Source of the DNA: Chloroflexota bacterium
GTDB lineage: Bacteria > Chloroflexota > Dehalococcoidia > Lucifugimonadales > GCA-2722455
NCBI GenBank assembly: GCA_002722455.1
Contig: PBMB01000021.1
Location: 62,001-126,000, forward strand
Direction of reading: 5' to 3'
DNA length: 64,000 nucleotides
Part shown: one piece after another, positions 1 through 6,869 of the stretch
Position numbering within the stretch: the first letter of the stretch is position 1
Layout: every line of letters starts with the position of its first letter
The notes under the pieces: generated by a model
Seen by the model: only the letters and a program-made list of their open reading frames with translations
Databases searched by the model: none
Told to the model about the DNA's origin: nothing
Position numbers and translations under genes: made by a program

Positions 1-120
1 TTTTTTGTAATAGAAGAAATAAAAAAAAGAAAAACATTGCAACATATATATGCTAGAGAGCTTGCTTGGTATGAAATAACTGGAATAGCACCTGCTGTTA
101 ATTTACCCATTTATAAATAA
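1..120 (+). CDS. C-terminal end of an unrecognised protein (cut by window edge)
   Basis: Frame 1 is open from the first base and ends in TAA at 118-120, giving 39 residues that finish with APAVNLPIYK. The composition (aromatic, charged, no low complexity) looks like a real protein C-terminus. A strong promoter follows 57 bases later, so the gene probably ends its own unit before the tRNA cluster. Not enough is visible to name a family. Confidence 0.55.
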   Translation, partial: FFVIEEIKKRKTLQHIYARELAWYEITGIAPAVNLPIYK

Positions 121-176
121 TTTTCAAGAGATTCGTCACACTTTATTTCAGAAACTAAAAAAAATAAAAAAAGTTG

Positions 177-205
177 TTGACAATTTTTTCAAACGGAAGT
201 AATCT
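177..205 (+). promoter_or_regulatory. sigma-70 promoter for the tRNA cluster
   Basis: TTGACA at 177-182 and TAATCT at 200-205 are separated by exactly 17 bases. The start of transcription would fall near 212, about 40 bases before the first tRNA. It is one of the best promoter matches in the window, as expected for stable RNA genes. Confidence 0.75.
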
Positions 206-251
206 TTAAAACAACTTAACGACGAAGCCTTAGAGATAAAGGCTTCCGAAT

Positions 252-328
252 GTTTCCTTAGCTCAGTTGGTTAGAGCACCCGACTCATAATCGGTAGGTC
301 CTCAGTTCAAGTCTGAGAGGAAGCACCA
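252..328 (+). tRNA. tRNA with CAT anticodon, most like tRNA-Ile2
   Basis: A complete cloverleaf with acceptor stem GTTTCCT/AGGAAGC, anticodon CAT at 286-288, a TTCAAGT T-loop and encoded CCA. The D arm, the GACTCATAATCG anticodon arm and the T7-A66 acceptor pattern match the minor isoleucine tRNA (ileX type) of enterobacteria better than the elongator methionine tRNA. In Ile2 the C34 is changed to lysidine by TilS so that it reads AUA, a common codon in this AT-rich sequence. An elongator Met tRNA is the alternative. Confidence 0.85.
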
Positions 329-338
329 AAAAAATATT

Positions 339-413
339 GCGTGTATCGTATAATGGCTATTATTACAGCCTTCCAAGCTGAAGATGCGGGTTCGATTCCC
401 GCTACACGCTCCA
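339..413 (+). tRNA. tRNA-Gly (TCC)
   Basis: Acceptor stem GCGTGTA/TACACGC, anticodon TCC at 372-374, T-loop TTCGATT, discriminator T and encoded CCA. The sequence is close to glyT of E. coli throughout. It lies 10 bases after the preceding tRNA and is clearly co-transcribed. Confidence 0.95.
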
Positions 414-430
414 AAAAATAAGGTTAATAA

Positions 431-631
431 ATGAAAGTAGAAGTATTTGATCCAGAAGAAGATATAACAATTGGATTGATTTTTAAAAATAAAAAAATTG
501 ATTATGAATGTTTTACTTGTAATGGGTCTGGAAAAGTTAGAAATAACATTTCCAAAGAAGGTTCTTATACATTCAGGAAAACCGTCTGTATAAATTGTAA
601 AGGAACAGGACTGAGAGTAGCAAGATTATAA
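431..631 (+). CDS. 66-residue protein with two DnaJ-type zinc motifs
   Basis: The gene sits between tRNA-Gly and tRNA-Leu and must share their transcript. An AAGG ribosome site precedes the ATG. Two copies of C-x-x-C-x-G-x-G (Cys27/30 and Cys53/56) occur, the unit that makes one zinc site in the cysteine-rich domain of DnaJ. There is no J domain, and the first 25 residues are acidic and unrecognised. A zinc-binding role is inferred from the four cysteines. Its partner is unknown; a role on RNA or in folding would fit the motif and position but is not shown. The coding call is fairly safe because the motif pair is unlikely by chance. Confidence 0.75.
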   Translation: MKVEVFDPEEDITIGLIFKNKKIDYECFTCNGSGKVRNNISKEGSYTFRKTVCINCKGTGLRVARL

Positions 632-634
632 AAT

Positions 635-719
635 GCGAAGGTGGTGGAATTGGTAGACACGCTGGATTAAGATTCCAGTGCCGCAAGGTGTGAGGGTTCA
701 AGTCCCTCTCTTCGTACCA
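635..719 (+). tRNA. tRNA-Leu with anticodon AAG
   Basis: A class II tRNA with long variable arm, T-loop TTCAAGT, discriminator A and encoded CCA. The body matches the enterobacterial Leu(GAG) isoacceptor, including the G1-T72 wobble. The anticodon stem CTGGA (662-666)/TCCAG (674-678) fixes the loop as TTAAGAT, which puts AAG at 669-671. Bacteria normally have GAG here and keep A34 for Arg(ACG), so this tRNA would need inosine at position 34 or would read CUU only. Confidence 0.9.
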
Positions 720-1208
720 AAAAGGACTAAAAGGAAGGGTAATAAGGATATAAGCAAGGAAGAATTAAAAGGATTTTCTGTCATGAAGACAAATGGAAGA
801 AAAAAATAAAGGAATAACAATAAAAGATTATGGATAATCGAAATAAAGGGATAGATTTAAAATCAGGAAGAAAATTATAAAACTTGTGTATAAAAGTTTA
901 AGTTTTTGTATCAATGTTTCTATAAAGGATTGTGTTTTGGAAATAGAATTAAATGGATTTTATGTTAACGATACAATTGTGGTTTAATGGATTTTAATGG
1001 ATATTATTAGGATTATAAAGACGCAACAAGGACGTAGATGGAATTTCTAGGAATGGTAATAAAGTAAGTAAAGGAAGATAATTGCTTTAAGGGATTAAGG
1101 TGACATTGAAGGAATAAAGGGAAATATTACGACAGGTTTGGTAGTGCCTATATACAATTGGAATCAATTTTAATTGGATTCGCAAAAATTTTAAAAACTA
1201 CCTTTAAA
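720..1208 (+). ncRNA. GGA-rich non-coding stretch between tRNAs (candidate CsrA-sequestering RNA)
   Basis: No reading frame or homology is visible in these 489 bases. By hand count the + strand holds 25 GGA triplets between 724 and 1178, mostly as AAGGA, ATGGA, TAGGA or GGGA, and no TCC. Repeated GGA is the hallmark of CsrB/CsrC and RsmX/Y/Z RNAs, which titrate the translational regulator CsrA. The 3' end can form GGTAGT (1140-1145) with ACTACC (1197-1202). RNase P and 3' trimming of the flanking tRNAs would release the stretch as a separate RNA. No terminator of its own is seen. The alternative is purine-skewed spacer DNA of no function. Confidence 0.4.
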
Positions 1209-1285
1209 GCATCCTTAGCTCAGTTGGATAGAGCACGTGCCTTCTAAGCATGTGGTCGCAGGTTCGAATCCTGCAGGATGTGCCA
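1209..1285 (+). tRNA. tRNA-Arg (TCT)
   Basis: Acceptor GCATCCT/AGGATGT, anticodon TCT at 1243-1245, T-loop TTCGAAT, discriminator G and encoded CCA, close to argU of E. coli. It reads AGA, which is the dominant arginine codon in most genes of this window. Confidence 0.95.
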
Positions 1286-1421
1286 GATATCATTGTAATA
1301 CTTTGTGTACTCTTCCCCTGCTATGTAGGTTCTAGTTACACAATTTTAAAGAATGTCTTGCTTTTTATATTTAGGTTACATATAATATAAAAAGATTGCT
1401 ATGCATTGCATTCTTAACCAA

Positions 1422-1513
1422 GGAGAGTTGGCCGAGTGGCTGAAGGCGGTTCCCTGCTAAGGAATTGTGTGGTTTATCCCGCACCGAGGGTTCGAATCCC
1501 TCATTCTCCGCCA
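1422..1513 (+). tRNA. tRNA-Ser (GCT)
   Basis: A class II tRNA with acceptor GGAGAGT/ATTCTCC, anticodon GCT at 1456-1458, a long variable arm, discriminator G and encoded CCA, close to serV of E. coli. It is the last tRNA in the cluster. Confidence 0.95.
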
Positions 1514-1520
1514 GAATAGT

Positions 1521-1705
1521 GTCTAAACCTCTGGTGTTTTCGATTTGCCGATCTTAGACATTACGTTTATAAACCTCTGTTAAATTGGCTAAAAATTCAG
1601 AGATGACCTTTTTGTTTAGCCCCTGCTGCCGTGGTCATGGCAATTGAGTTTCGACGGCAATTGAAACCCAATGAAGAAAGCACTGAGAGATCAGTGCTTT
1701 TTTTT
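1521..1705 (+). ncRNA. candidate structured RNA downstream of tRNA-Ser
   Basis: This non-coding stretch has several possible stems: GTCTAA (1521-1526) with TTAGAC (1554-1559); CTCTG (1575-1579) with CAGAG (1598-1602); GGCTAAA (1587-1593) with TTTAGCC (1615-1621); TGCC (1627-1630) with GGCA (1639-1642). A long-range stem with bulges pairs 1532-1550 with 1655-1670. AAACCTCTG occurs twice (1525, 1571). It ends in a strong terminator, so it is the 3' part of the tRNA transcript or a small RNA. It is not recognisably tmRNA, 4.5S or RNase P RNA; a 6S-like fold could not be confirmed. Confidence 0.4.
1677..1705 (+). terminator. terminator of the tRNA cluster
   Basis: A perfect 10-bp stem, AAAGCACTGA (1677-1686) with TCAGTGCTTT (1691-1700) and a GAGA loop, followed by a T run. 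Confidence 0.9.
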
Positions 1706-1760
1706 GATTTTAATAAATCAAGATGCTATAATAATGCTAATTATTTTATAGGAATAACTA

Positions 1761-2161
1761 ATGTTTGAAGAAAATTATCGACAAGATCAAAAATTAAAAC
1801 GAGAAAACAAAATACTTAATGATAAAAAAAAAAACCTATTTATAAAAATAAAGAACCTGAAATTATTGAAGAAAAAACAATAAAAGGTTTCGTTTTACAA
1901 TTGGTTCAAACAGAAGATGGTTCTTTTAAAGTAACCAGTCCTTTTTTCAAGAAAGGTTATTATGCCGTTCAAAGAAAAACAATAAAAATGGCTTATTCGC
2001 AAGGTATGTATTTAGTTCATTGTTGTTATAATTATAAAGATGTAAAAGAAGACGTTTTAAGTGAGGAAGGTTTGCTTTTCATAAAAAATACAGATTTGCA
2101 TTCTTGCCACCCTTATACTGAAATTTGTGTTTGTGAAAAGGAGGATGAAAATGATTGTTAA
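1761..2161 (+). CDS. unrecognised protein interrupted by a frameshift in an A11 run
   Basis: ATG at 1761 has AGGA upstream (1750). Its frame runs into A11 (1824-1834) and would end about 40 residues in. The -1 frame picked up just after the run is open and reads KPIYKNKEPEIIEEK, then continues for about 109 residues to the TAA at 2161. One extra A, or a -1 slip, would give one protein of about 133 residues with a basic, lysine-rich start and cysteines near the end. The next gene overlaps it by 11 bases, which suggests coupled translation and argues that the downstream part is still made. Sequencing error, decay or slippage at the run are all possible. Function unknown. Confidence 0.6.
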
Positions 2162-2912
2162 ACTTGAGGATTTAAAAAATAAATTAGGTTTAAAAACTTT
2201 ATACCCAATATCTTCAAATCATATATTAGAAATTCTTGTTTCTAGTAGAACTTATTCTGACTATTTATCTACTGGAAGAAAAAGATTGGATGTATATTAT
2301 CAAAATAATGTTACAAATCCTGAAATGACCTCTTTTAAAACAAATATATCAACAAGTTCAAATCCTAATGCAATTTTATCAATATTGATTGATATGACAG
2401 GAAGAACTTTAAGGTATAAATCGATTGAAGCAGCTTTAAATGAAAGAGAAAAAAACAAAAATAATCCTAAATTTTATGATAATTGTTTAAATATAGGTTG
2501 TAATTTAATAACACCAATTGTTAATGTTAATGTAAAATTTGCTAAGACTTTTGAAGATCTTGTTAATTTTTTAAATAATAAAGATTATTATTTTTTTAAC
2601 GAAGATACTGGAAAAATAATGTATGAAAATACATCTCCGACATTAAAAATAAAAGGGATTCTATATGACGTAGATCAAACTATTTTAAACATTGATTTCG
2701 AATTAAATGTCTTTGGTAAAAAAATTACACAAGAAGATATTTATTATTATAATGATAAATACTATATAAAAGATATATTCGATGATAAAGAGGATTTGAT
2801 TAATTTCAAAATAGAAGAAAACAAAAAAACAATTGCTTATCTTGAAGAATGTAGAGGAAATAATAAAGAAGGAATGTTGATAAGAAGTAAATCAGAAAGA
2901 TATAAGTTTTAA
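2151..2912 (+). CDS. unrecognised 253-residue protein
   Basis: The start at ATG 2151 is chosen because AAGGAGG (2138-2144), the strongest ribosome site nearby, lies six bases ahead. An upstream in-frame GTG at 2127 has no such site. The gene overlaps the end of the preceding frame by 11 bases and ends in a terminator, so the two form a short operon. The protein is soluble and lysine- and asparagine-rich, without signal peptide or membrane segment. No family recognised. Confidence 0.8.
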   Translation: MIVKLEDLKNKLGLKTLYPISSNHILEILVSSRTYSDYLSTGRKRLDVYYQNNVTNPEMTSFKTNISTSSNPNAILSILIDMTGRTLRYKSIEAALNEREKNKNNPKFYDNCLNIGCNLITPIVNVNVKFAKTFEDLVNFLNNKDYYFFNEDTGKIMYENTSPTLKIKGILYDVDQTILNIDFELNVFGKKITQEDIYYYNDKYYIKDIFDDKEDLINFKIEENKKTIAYLEECRGNNKEGMLIRSKSERYKF

Positions 2913-2937
2913 GAGAGGTCTAGCCTCTCTTTTTTTG
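2912..2937 (+). terminator. terminator after 2151-2912
   Basis: AGAGAGG (2912-2918) pairs with CCTCTCT (2924-2930), followed by seven T. The stem begins in the stop codon. Confidence 0.85.
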
Positions 2938-3074
2938 TTTTATTTTAAGTAAAAAGCAAGTTTTAAAAAAAACATTTTCAAAAAATAAATAATATTTTGA
3001 AAGATTTTTCATTAAGATTGCTCTTTATTTTTACCTTTTCTAAAGGAACATAAAACAAAACTTTGGGGATTACT

Positions 3075-3494
3075 ATGAAAAAAACACTACTAACAATTCT
3101 ACTTCTACCTTTTTTTGCAAATGCATCTAATCATTTAAACGCTGAATCTTCTTGGGACGAAATCAGAAACAGTCCTATGATTGTATTAAAAAATGATAAA
3201 GTTAAATTATCTCAAAACACAGCAAGTGTTTTTGACGTAGAGTATAAAAATGGAAGAATTCATACAAAAAAAGCGACAAGTGATGGTTATCATGAATACA
3301 TGTATGGTTCTGGCAGTTACAGTTTTCCGTCAAAATATATAGAAACAGGAAAAACAGTAAAATCAGGAGATTTTGACGCACCTTTAACTAGAACAATATC
3401 TGTTTTTAAATATGAAGGTTTTGGTGGTTCAAATGCTGGTGTGAGAGAAGTATTCTTATTTAACAAAGAATACACAATTCAAGAAAAAATGTAA
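3075..3494 (+). CDS. small exported protein, unrecognised
   Basis: ATG 3075 follows GGGGA by six bases. The first 17-18 residues are a typical signal peptide (MKK, hydrophobic core, ANA), giving a mature periplasmic or secreted protein of about 120 residues. It is rich in Ser, Gly and Tyr and has no cysteine. It is a single-gene unit with its own terminator. No known family recognised. Confidence 0.8.
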   Translation: MKKTLLTILLLPFFANASNHLNAESSWDEIRNSPMIVLKNDKVKLSQNTASVFDVEYKNGRIHTKKATSDGYHEYMYGSGSYSFPSKYIETGKTVKSGDFDAPLTRTISVFKYEGFGGSNAGVREVFLFNKEYTIQEKM

Positions 3495-3512
3495 AAACTG
3501 ACAACAAAAAAT

Positions 3513-3535
3513 ATCCCTGAAAAGGGATTTTTTTT
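3513..3535 (+). terminator. terminator after 3075-3494
   Basis: ATCCC (3513-3517) pairs with GGGAT (3524-3528), followed by a T run. Confidence 0.7.
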
Positions 3536-3566
3536 GTTTTATCTTCTTTTATTTCAATTATTATTT

Positions 3567-3575
3567 TGATACAAT
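3567..3575 (+). promoter_or_regulatory. extended -10 element for the gene at 3607
   Basis: TG-A-TACAAT at 3567-3575. It overlaps an in-frame ATG at 3574, which therefore cannot be the translation start and supports the ATG at 3607. Confidence 0.5.
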
Positions 3576-3606
3576 GTTGAAAATAAAGAATTTAAAGGTG
3601 AAAGAG

Positions 3607-4449
3607 ATGAAATTAGTAGACCTATATAAAAGAGAATATGAACCAAAATATCAATACCCAGACAATTGGCATTTATCTATAAGTCCTACTGATAGACATA
3701 CATTTTCAATTGAAAATAAAAACACAAAAGACCGTTTATGTTATAGTTCTGAAAAATCTTTTTTAGAGGCAGAGGAAGTTGTTTATAAAAGATATCAGAA
3801 ATATTTAGAATGTGATCATGATTGGAGACGTTGGCTTCCTCATGCTAATTACGGTATTTGCAATCATTGTAAAGCCATGCAAAATGATATGTATGAAAGC
3901 TTACATGATTGTAAAATAAAAGGTTGTGAAAAGAAAGGTGAAATTAATTCAATGAATGGTTATTTTTGTGCAACTCATTTTATGGAAGACATAGTAAAAG
4001 AAAAAGATGAGTATTTGCAACTATCTAGTGAAGAACTTGAAGGAAAAGACAATCATAACACATATCTAACAGTTTTAGAAGGTGAGATTTTTGATTTCAT
4101 AAAAAATAATAGTGAAGAATTTGAAAATTTAATAGAAAAAGAAAAGCTAGAATTTATAAAAAAAATAGGACGTTCTCTTGGTAAATTGGTAGGATACACA
4201 CTAAATGAAATAAATGACACAGAAGAACAAATTACAGTAGGTGTTTGTTGGACTTTTCAATATTTCATAAAATTAGATAAAATTAAAGATGTTGCTTATT
4301 CATTTTTCAAACTAAATTATATTTGGGAAAAAGATAATCCGTCAAAACTTGCAGAAGAGTTATATGCTTTATCATTAGAAGAAGTAGATTATGAGTATCA
4401 TAAAGAATTATTAAAATTTTCCTTCAAAAGAAGAAAAAAAGTTGACTAA
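3607..4449 (+). CDS. 280-residue protein with a Cys/His-rich segment
   Basis: ATG 3607 follows AAAGGTG at good spacing; the earlier ATG at 3574 lies in the promoter. Residues about 67-126 hold a row of Cys and His (CDHDW, CNHC, HDC, CEKKG, FCATHF), which looks like one or two zinc sites. The second half is acidic and helical. No enzyme motif is visible. It is followed directly by the promoter of the RNA ligase gene. Zinc binding is inferred from spacing only. Confidence 0.75.
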   Translation: MKLVDLYKREYEPKYQYPDNWHLSISPTDRHTFSIENKNTKDRLCYSSEKSFLEAEEVVYKRYQKYLECDHDWRRWLPHANYGICNHCKAMQNDMYESLHDCKIKGCEKKGEINSMNGYFCATHFMEDIVKEKDEYLQLSSEELEGKDNHNTYLTVLEGEIFDFIKNNSEEFENLIEKEKLEFIKKIGRSLGKLVGYTLNEINDTEEQITVGVCWTFQYFIKLDKIKDVAYSFFKLNYIWEKDNPSKLAEELYALSLEEVDYEYHKELLKFSFKRRKKVD

Positions 4450-4470
4450 TTAACTCAAAATACATATAAT
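4442..4470 (+). promoter_or_regulatory. near-consensus promoter of the RNA ligase gene
   Basis: TTGACT (4442-4447), 17 bases, TATAAT (4465-4470). The -35 overlaps the last codons of the preceding gene. Confidence 0.75.
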
Positions 4471-4511
4471 ATAAATAATTAATAGTACCTATAATATTAG
4501 GAGTAGTAAAA

Positions 4512-5645
4512 ATGTATAAATTTCCTGTAATTCGTCATATAGACGATTTATTAGAGCATGTAGCTCATTTAACTTATTTAGCTGAAAATGAGAAGCCAAA
4601 CGGCACTCGTGTTGTTTCTTATATTCATACTGATGCTGATTCTTTCGCTAACGAATGGGAGCGTGAGTGTCGTGGTATAACTTTCTCAAAAGAAGGTCAT
4701 ATATTATCACGAACATTACACAAGTTCTTTAACTTAGGTGAAAGAGAAGCTTATCAAATTAATAACTTAGATTTCAAAAAAGTAAAAGCGATTTTTCCAA
4801 AGTTAGATGGTTCAATGATTTCAACTTATAAGTTGGAAGGTGTAGTTGTGCCGAAATCTAAAAACTCGGAAGAGTCAGATGTTGCGTTGGCTGCACGTGC
4901 TTACATTCAAGATCGTTCAGAATATATCCGTTTCTGTTCAGATATGGCAGATAACGGCTTAACACCAACATTTGAATATACTTCACCAGAAAATCGTATT
5001 GTTTTGAAATATGAGCAAGAAGATTTGACGTTGTTGCAAATCCGTGAAAATGTATCTGGTAAATACTTAGATATCCATGAATTATCAAAAGGCTATAATA
5101 TAACGGTCTTAGATAAAGCATACGAAGACGCAACTAGCTTTGAAGATTTGTGTGAAATGCTATTAGGCATGAAAGACATCGAAGGTGTAATTGTGCTGTT
5201 TGAAGACGGTGATATGGTTAAAATCAAAACAGAATGGTATGTTAAACTACACCACTCTGTTACTTTTAAGCGTTATCGTGATATCGCACGTTTAGTATTA
5301 AATGAATCATTAGACGACTTTCGTGGTTTGTTAGCGATTCAACAATATGACGCAATCGACTTCGACGTTTTAGACGAAATAGAAAGAACTATTCATAAAG
5401 AAATTTCTGAAATGCGTTCTGAAATTGAAGCAAAATCATTAGAAGTAAAAGAAATGTTTACCGTAGAAGGTGAAATGGACTATAAATCCGCTTCTGCATA
5501 CTTGAAAAAAATAAAAACTGAACCACACGTTTTTGCTTTTGTTTTACAAACAATACGTGGAAAAAGAATAGACTATTTAGACCATTATCGTAAACGTATA
5601 TTGCGTGATCGTTGGTCTTTGGAAACAATACCAGTATCAAAATAA
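4512..5645 (+). CDS. T4 Rnl1-type RNA ligase
   Basis: ATP-dependent RNA ligases of this family seal RNA ends, classically repairing tRNAs cut in the anticodon loop. The nucleotidyltransferase motifs are present in order: CRGITF (53-58), KFFNLGE (71-77), motif I KLDG with the adenylated lysine at position 97, a motif III-like FEYTSPENRI, motif IV EGVIV, and motif V KIKTEWY. The length of 377 residues equals T4 Rnl1 (374). Most arginine codons are CGT, while flanking accessory genes use mainly AGA, which suggests a separate, perhaps phage, origin. It has its own promoter and terminator and no kinase/phosphatase partner beside it. Confidence 0.92.
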   Translation: MYKFPVIRHIDDLLEHVAHLTYLAENEKPNGTRVVSYIHTDADSFANEWERECRGITFSKEGHILSRTLHKFFNLGEREAYQINNLDFKKVKAIFPKLDGSMISTYKLEGVVVPKSKNSEESDVALAARAYIQDRSEYIRFCSDMADNGLTPTFEYTSPENRIVLKYEQEDLTLLQIRENVSGKYLDIHELSKGYNITVLDKAYEDATSFEDLCEMLLGMKDIEGVIVLFEDGDMVKIKTEWYVKLHHSVTFKRYRDIARLVLNESLDDFRGLLAIQQYDAIDFDVLDEIERTIHKEISEMRSEIEAKSLEVKEMFTVEGEMDYKSASAYLKKIKTEPHVFAFVLQTIRGKRIDYLDHYRKRILRDRWSLETIPVSK

Positions 5646-5649
5646 TATA

Positions 5650-5675
5650 AGAGAGGCTTTTGCCTCTCTTTTTTT
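5650..5675 (+). terminator. terminator after the RNA ligase gene
   Basis: AGAGAGGC (5650-5657), TTTT loop, GCCTCTCT (5662-5669), T run. Confidence 0.9.
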
Positions 5676-5809
5676 AAAAAAAGTATTTAAATGAAGAATT
5701 TAGAATAAAATTAAGTTTTTTTAATATCAATATTAATATAAAAATCAAAAATAAGAAAACATTTTTGAAACAATATTTTTTTATTTGTAATTTTTTTTTA
5801 CAAAAGTAT

Positions 5810-5836
5810 TTGAATTTTTGAAAAATGTGATATGAT
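5810..5836 (+). promoter_or_regulatory. extended -10 promoter of the yccA-like gene
   Basis: TG-A-TATGAT at 5828-5836, with a weak TTGAAT at 5810 only 15 bases upstream of the -10. The extended -10 is the main support. Confidence 0.6.
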
Positions 5837-5868
5837 CTGTATCAAAGATCTGTTAAAGGAGAAAAAAG

Positions 5869-6525
5869 ATGAACAATACAAAAACAGCAGAGTTGGTAAC
5901 TGCAGAAAATAAAGTGCTAAGAGATACTTATCGATTATTAAGCATGAATCTATTAACTTCTTCATTGGCTTCATTTGTTTCAATGTCAATGGGAATTCCA
6001 CCAATTAATGTATTTATTATGCTTGGCGTTTACTTTGTTTTACTATACTTAGTAACTAAAAATGAAGACAATGCTTTTGGTGTTGTAGCAACATTTTTAT
6101 TTACAGGTTGGTTAGGCTTTACACTAGGTCCTTATATTAATTACTATTTAAGTTTACCAAACGGTGGTAATATAGTGACTAATGCATTGTTAGGGACAGC
6201 AATTATTTTTGTTAGCTTATCCGCTTGGGTAACAATAAGAAAAACAAATGTAATGGGTTGGGGTAGTTTCTTAAGTGTTAGTATTTTGTCAGCATTTATT
6301 TTGGGTATCGTAAATATGCTATTTTTCCAATCAGGAATATTCGCATTATTGCTTTCAACAGTATTTATGGTACTTTCAGGTGCAATTATCATGTGGCAAA
6401 CAAGTGCTATTATTCATGGTGGGGAAAGAAACTATATTAGAGCAACAACAACATTGTTTGTATCTATATACAACATCTTTAGTACATTATTGCAAATATT
6501 CGGTATTATGGGTAGTGACGACTAA
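5869..6525 (+). CDS. yccA: YccA/Bax inhibitor-1 family inner-membrane protein
   Basis: The 218-residue, seven-helix membrane protein aligns along its length with E. coli YccA. It includes the near-start VLRDTYRLLSMNL block, the GFTLGPYINYYL segment and the C-terminal IIHGGERNYIRATT signature. YccA interacts with the FtsH protease, and the wider family moves H+ or Ca2+. AAAGGAG lies seven bases before the ATG. It is transcribed alone, with a clear promoter and terminator. This is one of the better pieces of evidence for a gammaproteobacterial host. Confidence 0.93.
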   Translation: MNNTKTAELVTAENKVLRDTYRLLSMNLLTSSLASFVSMSMGIPPINVFIMLGVYFVLLYLVTKNEDNAFGVVATFLFTGWLGFTLGPYINYYLSLPNGGNIVTNALLGTAIIFVSLSAWVTIRKTNVMGWGSFLSVSILSAFILGIVNMLFFQSGIFALLLSTVFMVLSGAIIMWQTSAIIHGGERNYIRATTTLFVSIYNIFSTLLQIFGIMGSDD

Positions 6526-6547
6526 TAACAAAAAAACAAAACAAAGA

Positions 6548-6573
6548 AAAAGAGCTTTTTAAGCTCTTTTTTT
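6548..6573 (+). terminator. terminator after yccA
   Basis: AAAAGAGCTT (6548-6557) pairs with AAGCTCTTTT (6561-6570), then T. Confidence 0.85.
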
Positions 6574-6638
6574 GTTGCATTGAAAAAAAGAAAGATATAT
6601 AATACAAAACATAATCTAAAAAACAAAGGGGAATGATA

Positions 6639-6845
6639 ATGAAAGATTATCCAATTATTCATAAAAAAATGGTAAAAGAAGACGGTAACTATGTAAATCG
6701 AACTGAATTTCCACAAGACCCCGAACTTGCTGGAACATATTTAGGTGTAGGTTTTCCCAAAATTCATAATCTGTATAAAGGTGCTTGGAATCCAAAACAA
6801 AAACAAATGATCTGGTCTTTTGTAATGTTAGTGGACATTGAATAA
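6639..6845 (+). CDS. 68-residue unrecognised protein
   Basis: AAAGGGG (6625-6631) fits the ATG at 6639; the ATG at 6633 is too close. The protein is soluble and rich in aromatic residues and proline in its second half (GFPKIHNLYKGAWNPKQK). It is a single-gene unit with a tight terminator. Function unknown. Confidence 0.7.
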   Translation: MKDYPIIHKKMVKEDGNYVNRTEFPQDPELAGTYLGVGFPKIHNLYKGAWNPKQKQMIWSFVMLVDIE

Positions 6846-6846
6846 G

Positions 6847-6869
6847 AAAACTCCTTCGGGAGTTTTTTT
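6847..6869 (+). terminator. terminator between convergent genes
   Basis: AAAACTCC (6847-6854), UUCG-type loop, GGAGTTTT (6859-6866), T run. It reaches the stop codon of the opposing gene. Confidence 0.9.

Noticed and set aside
2127-2150. Upstream GTG start for the 2151 gene
   Set aside because: AAGGAGG sits inside this stretch and points to ATG 2151.
4893-4902. CACGTG core in the RNA ligase gene
   Set aside because: The flanking bases do not fit parS; the hexamer alone is common.
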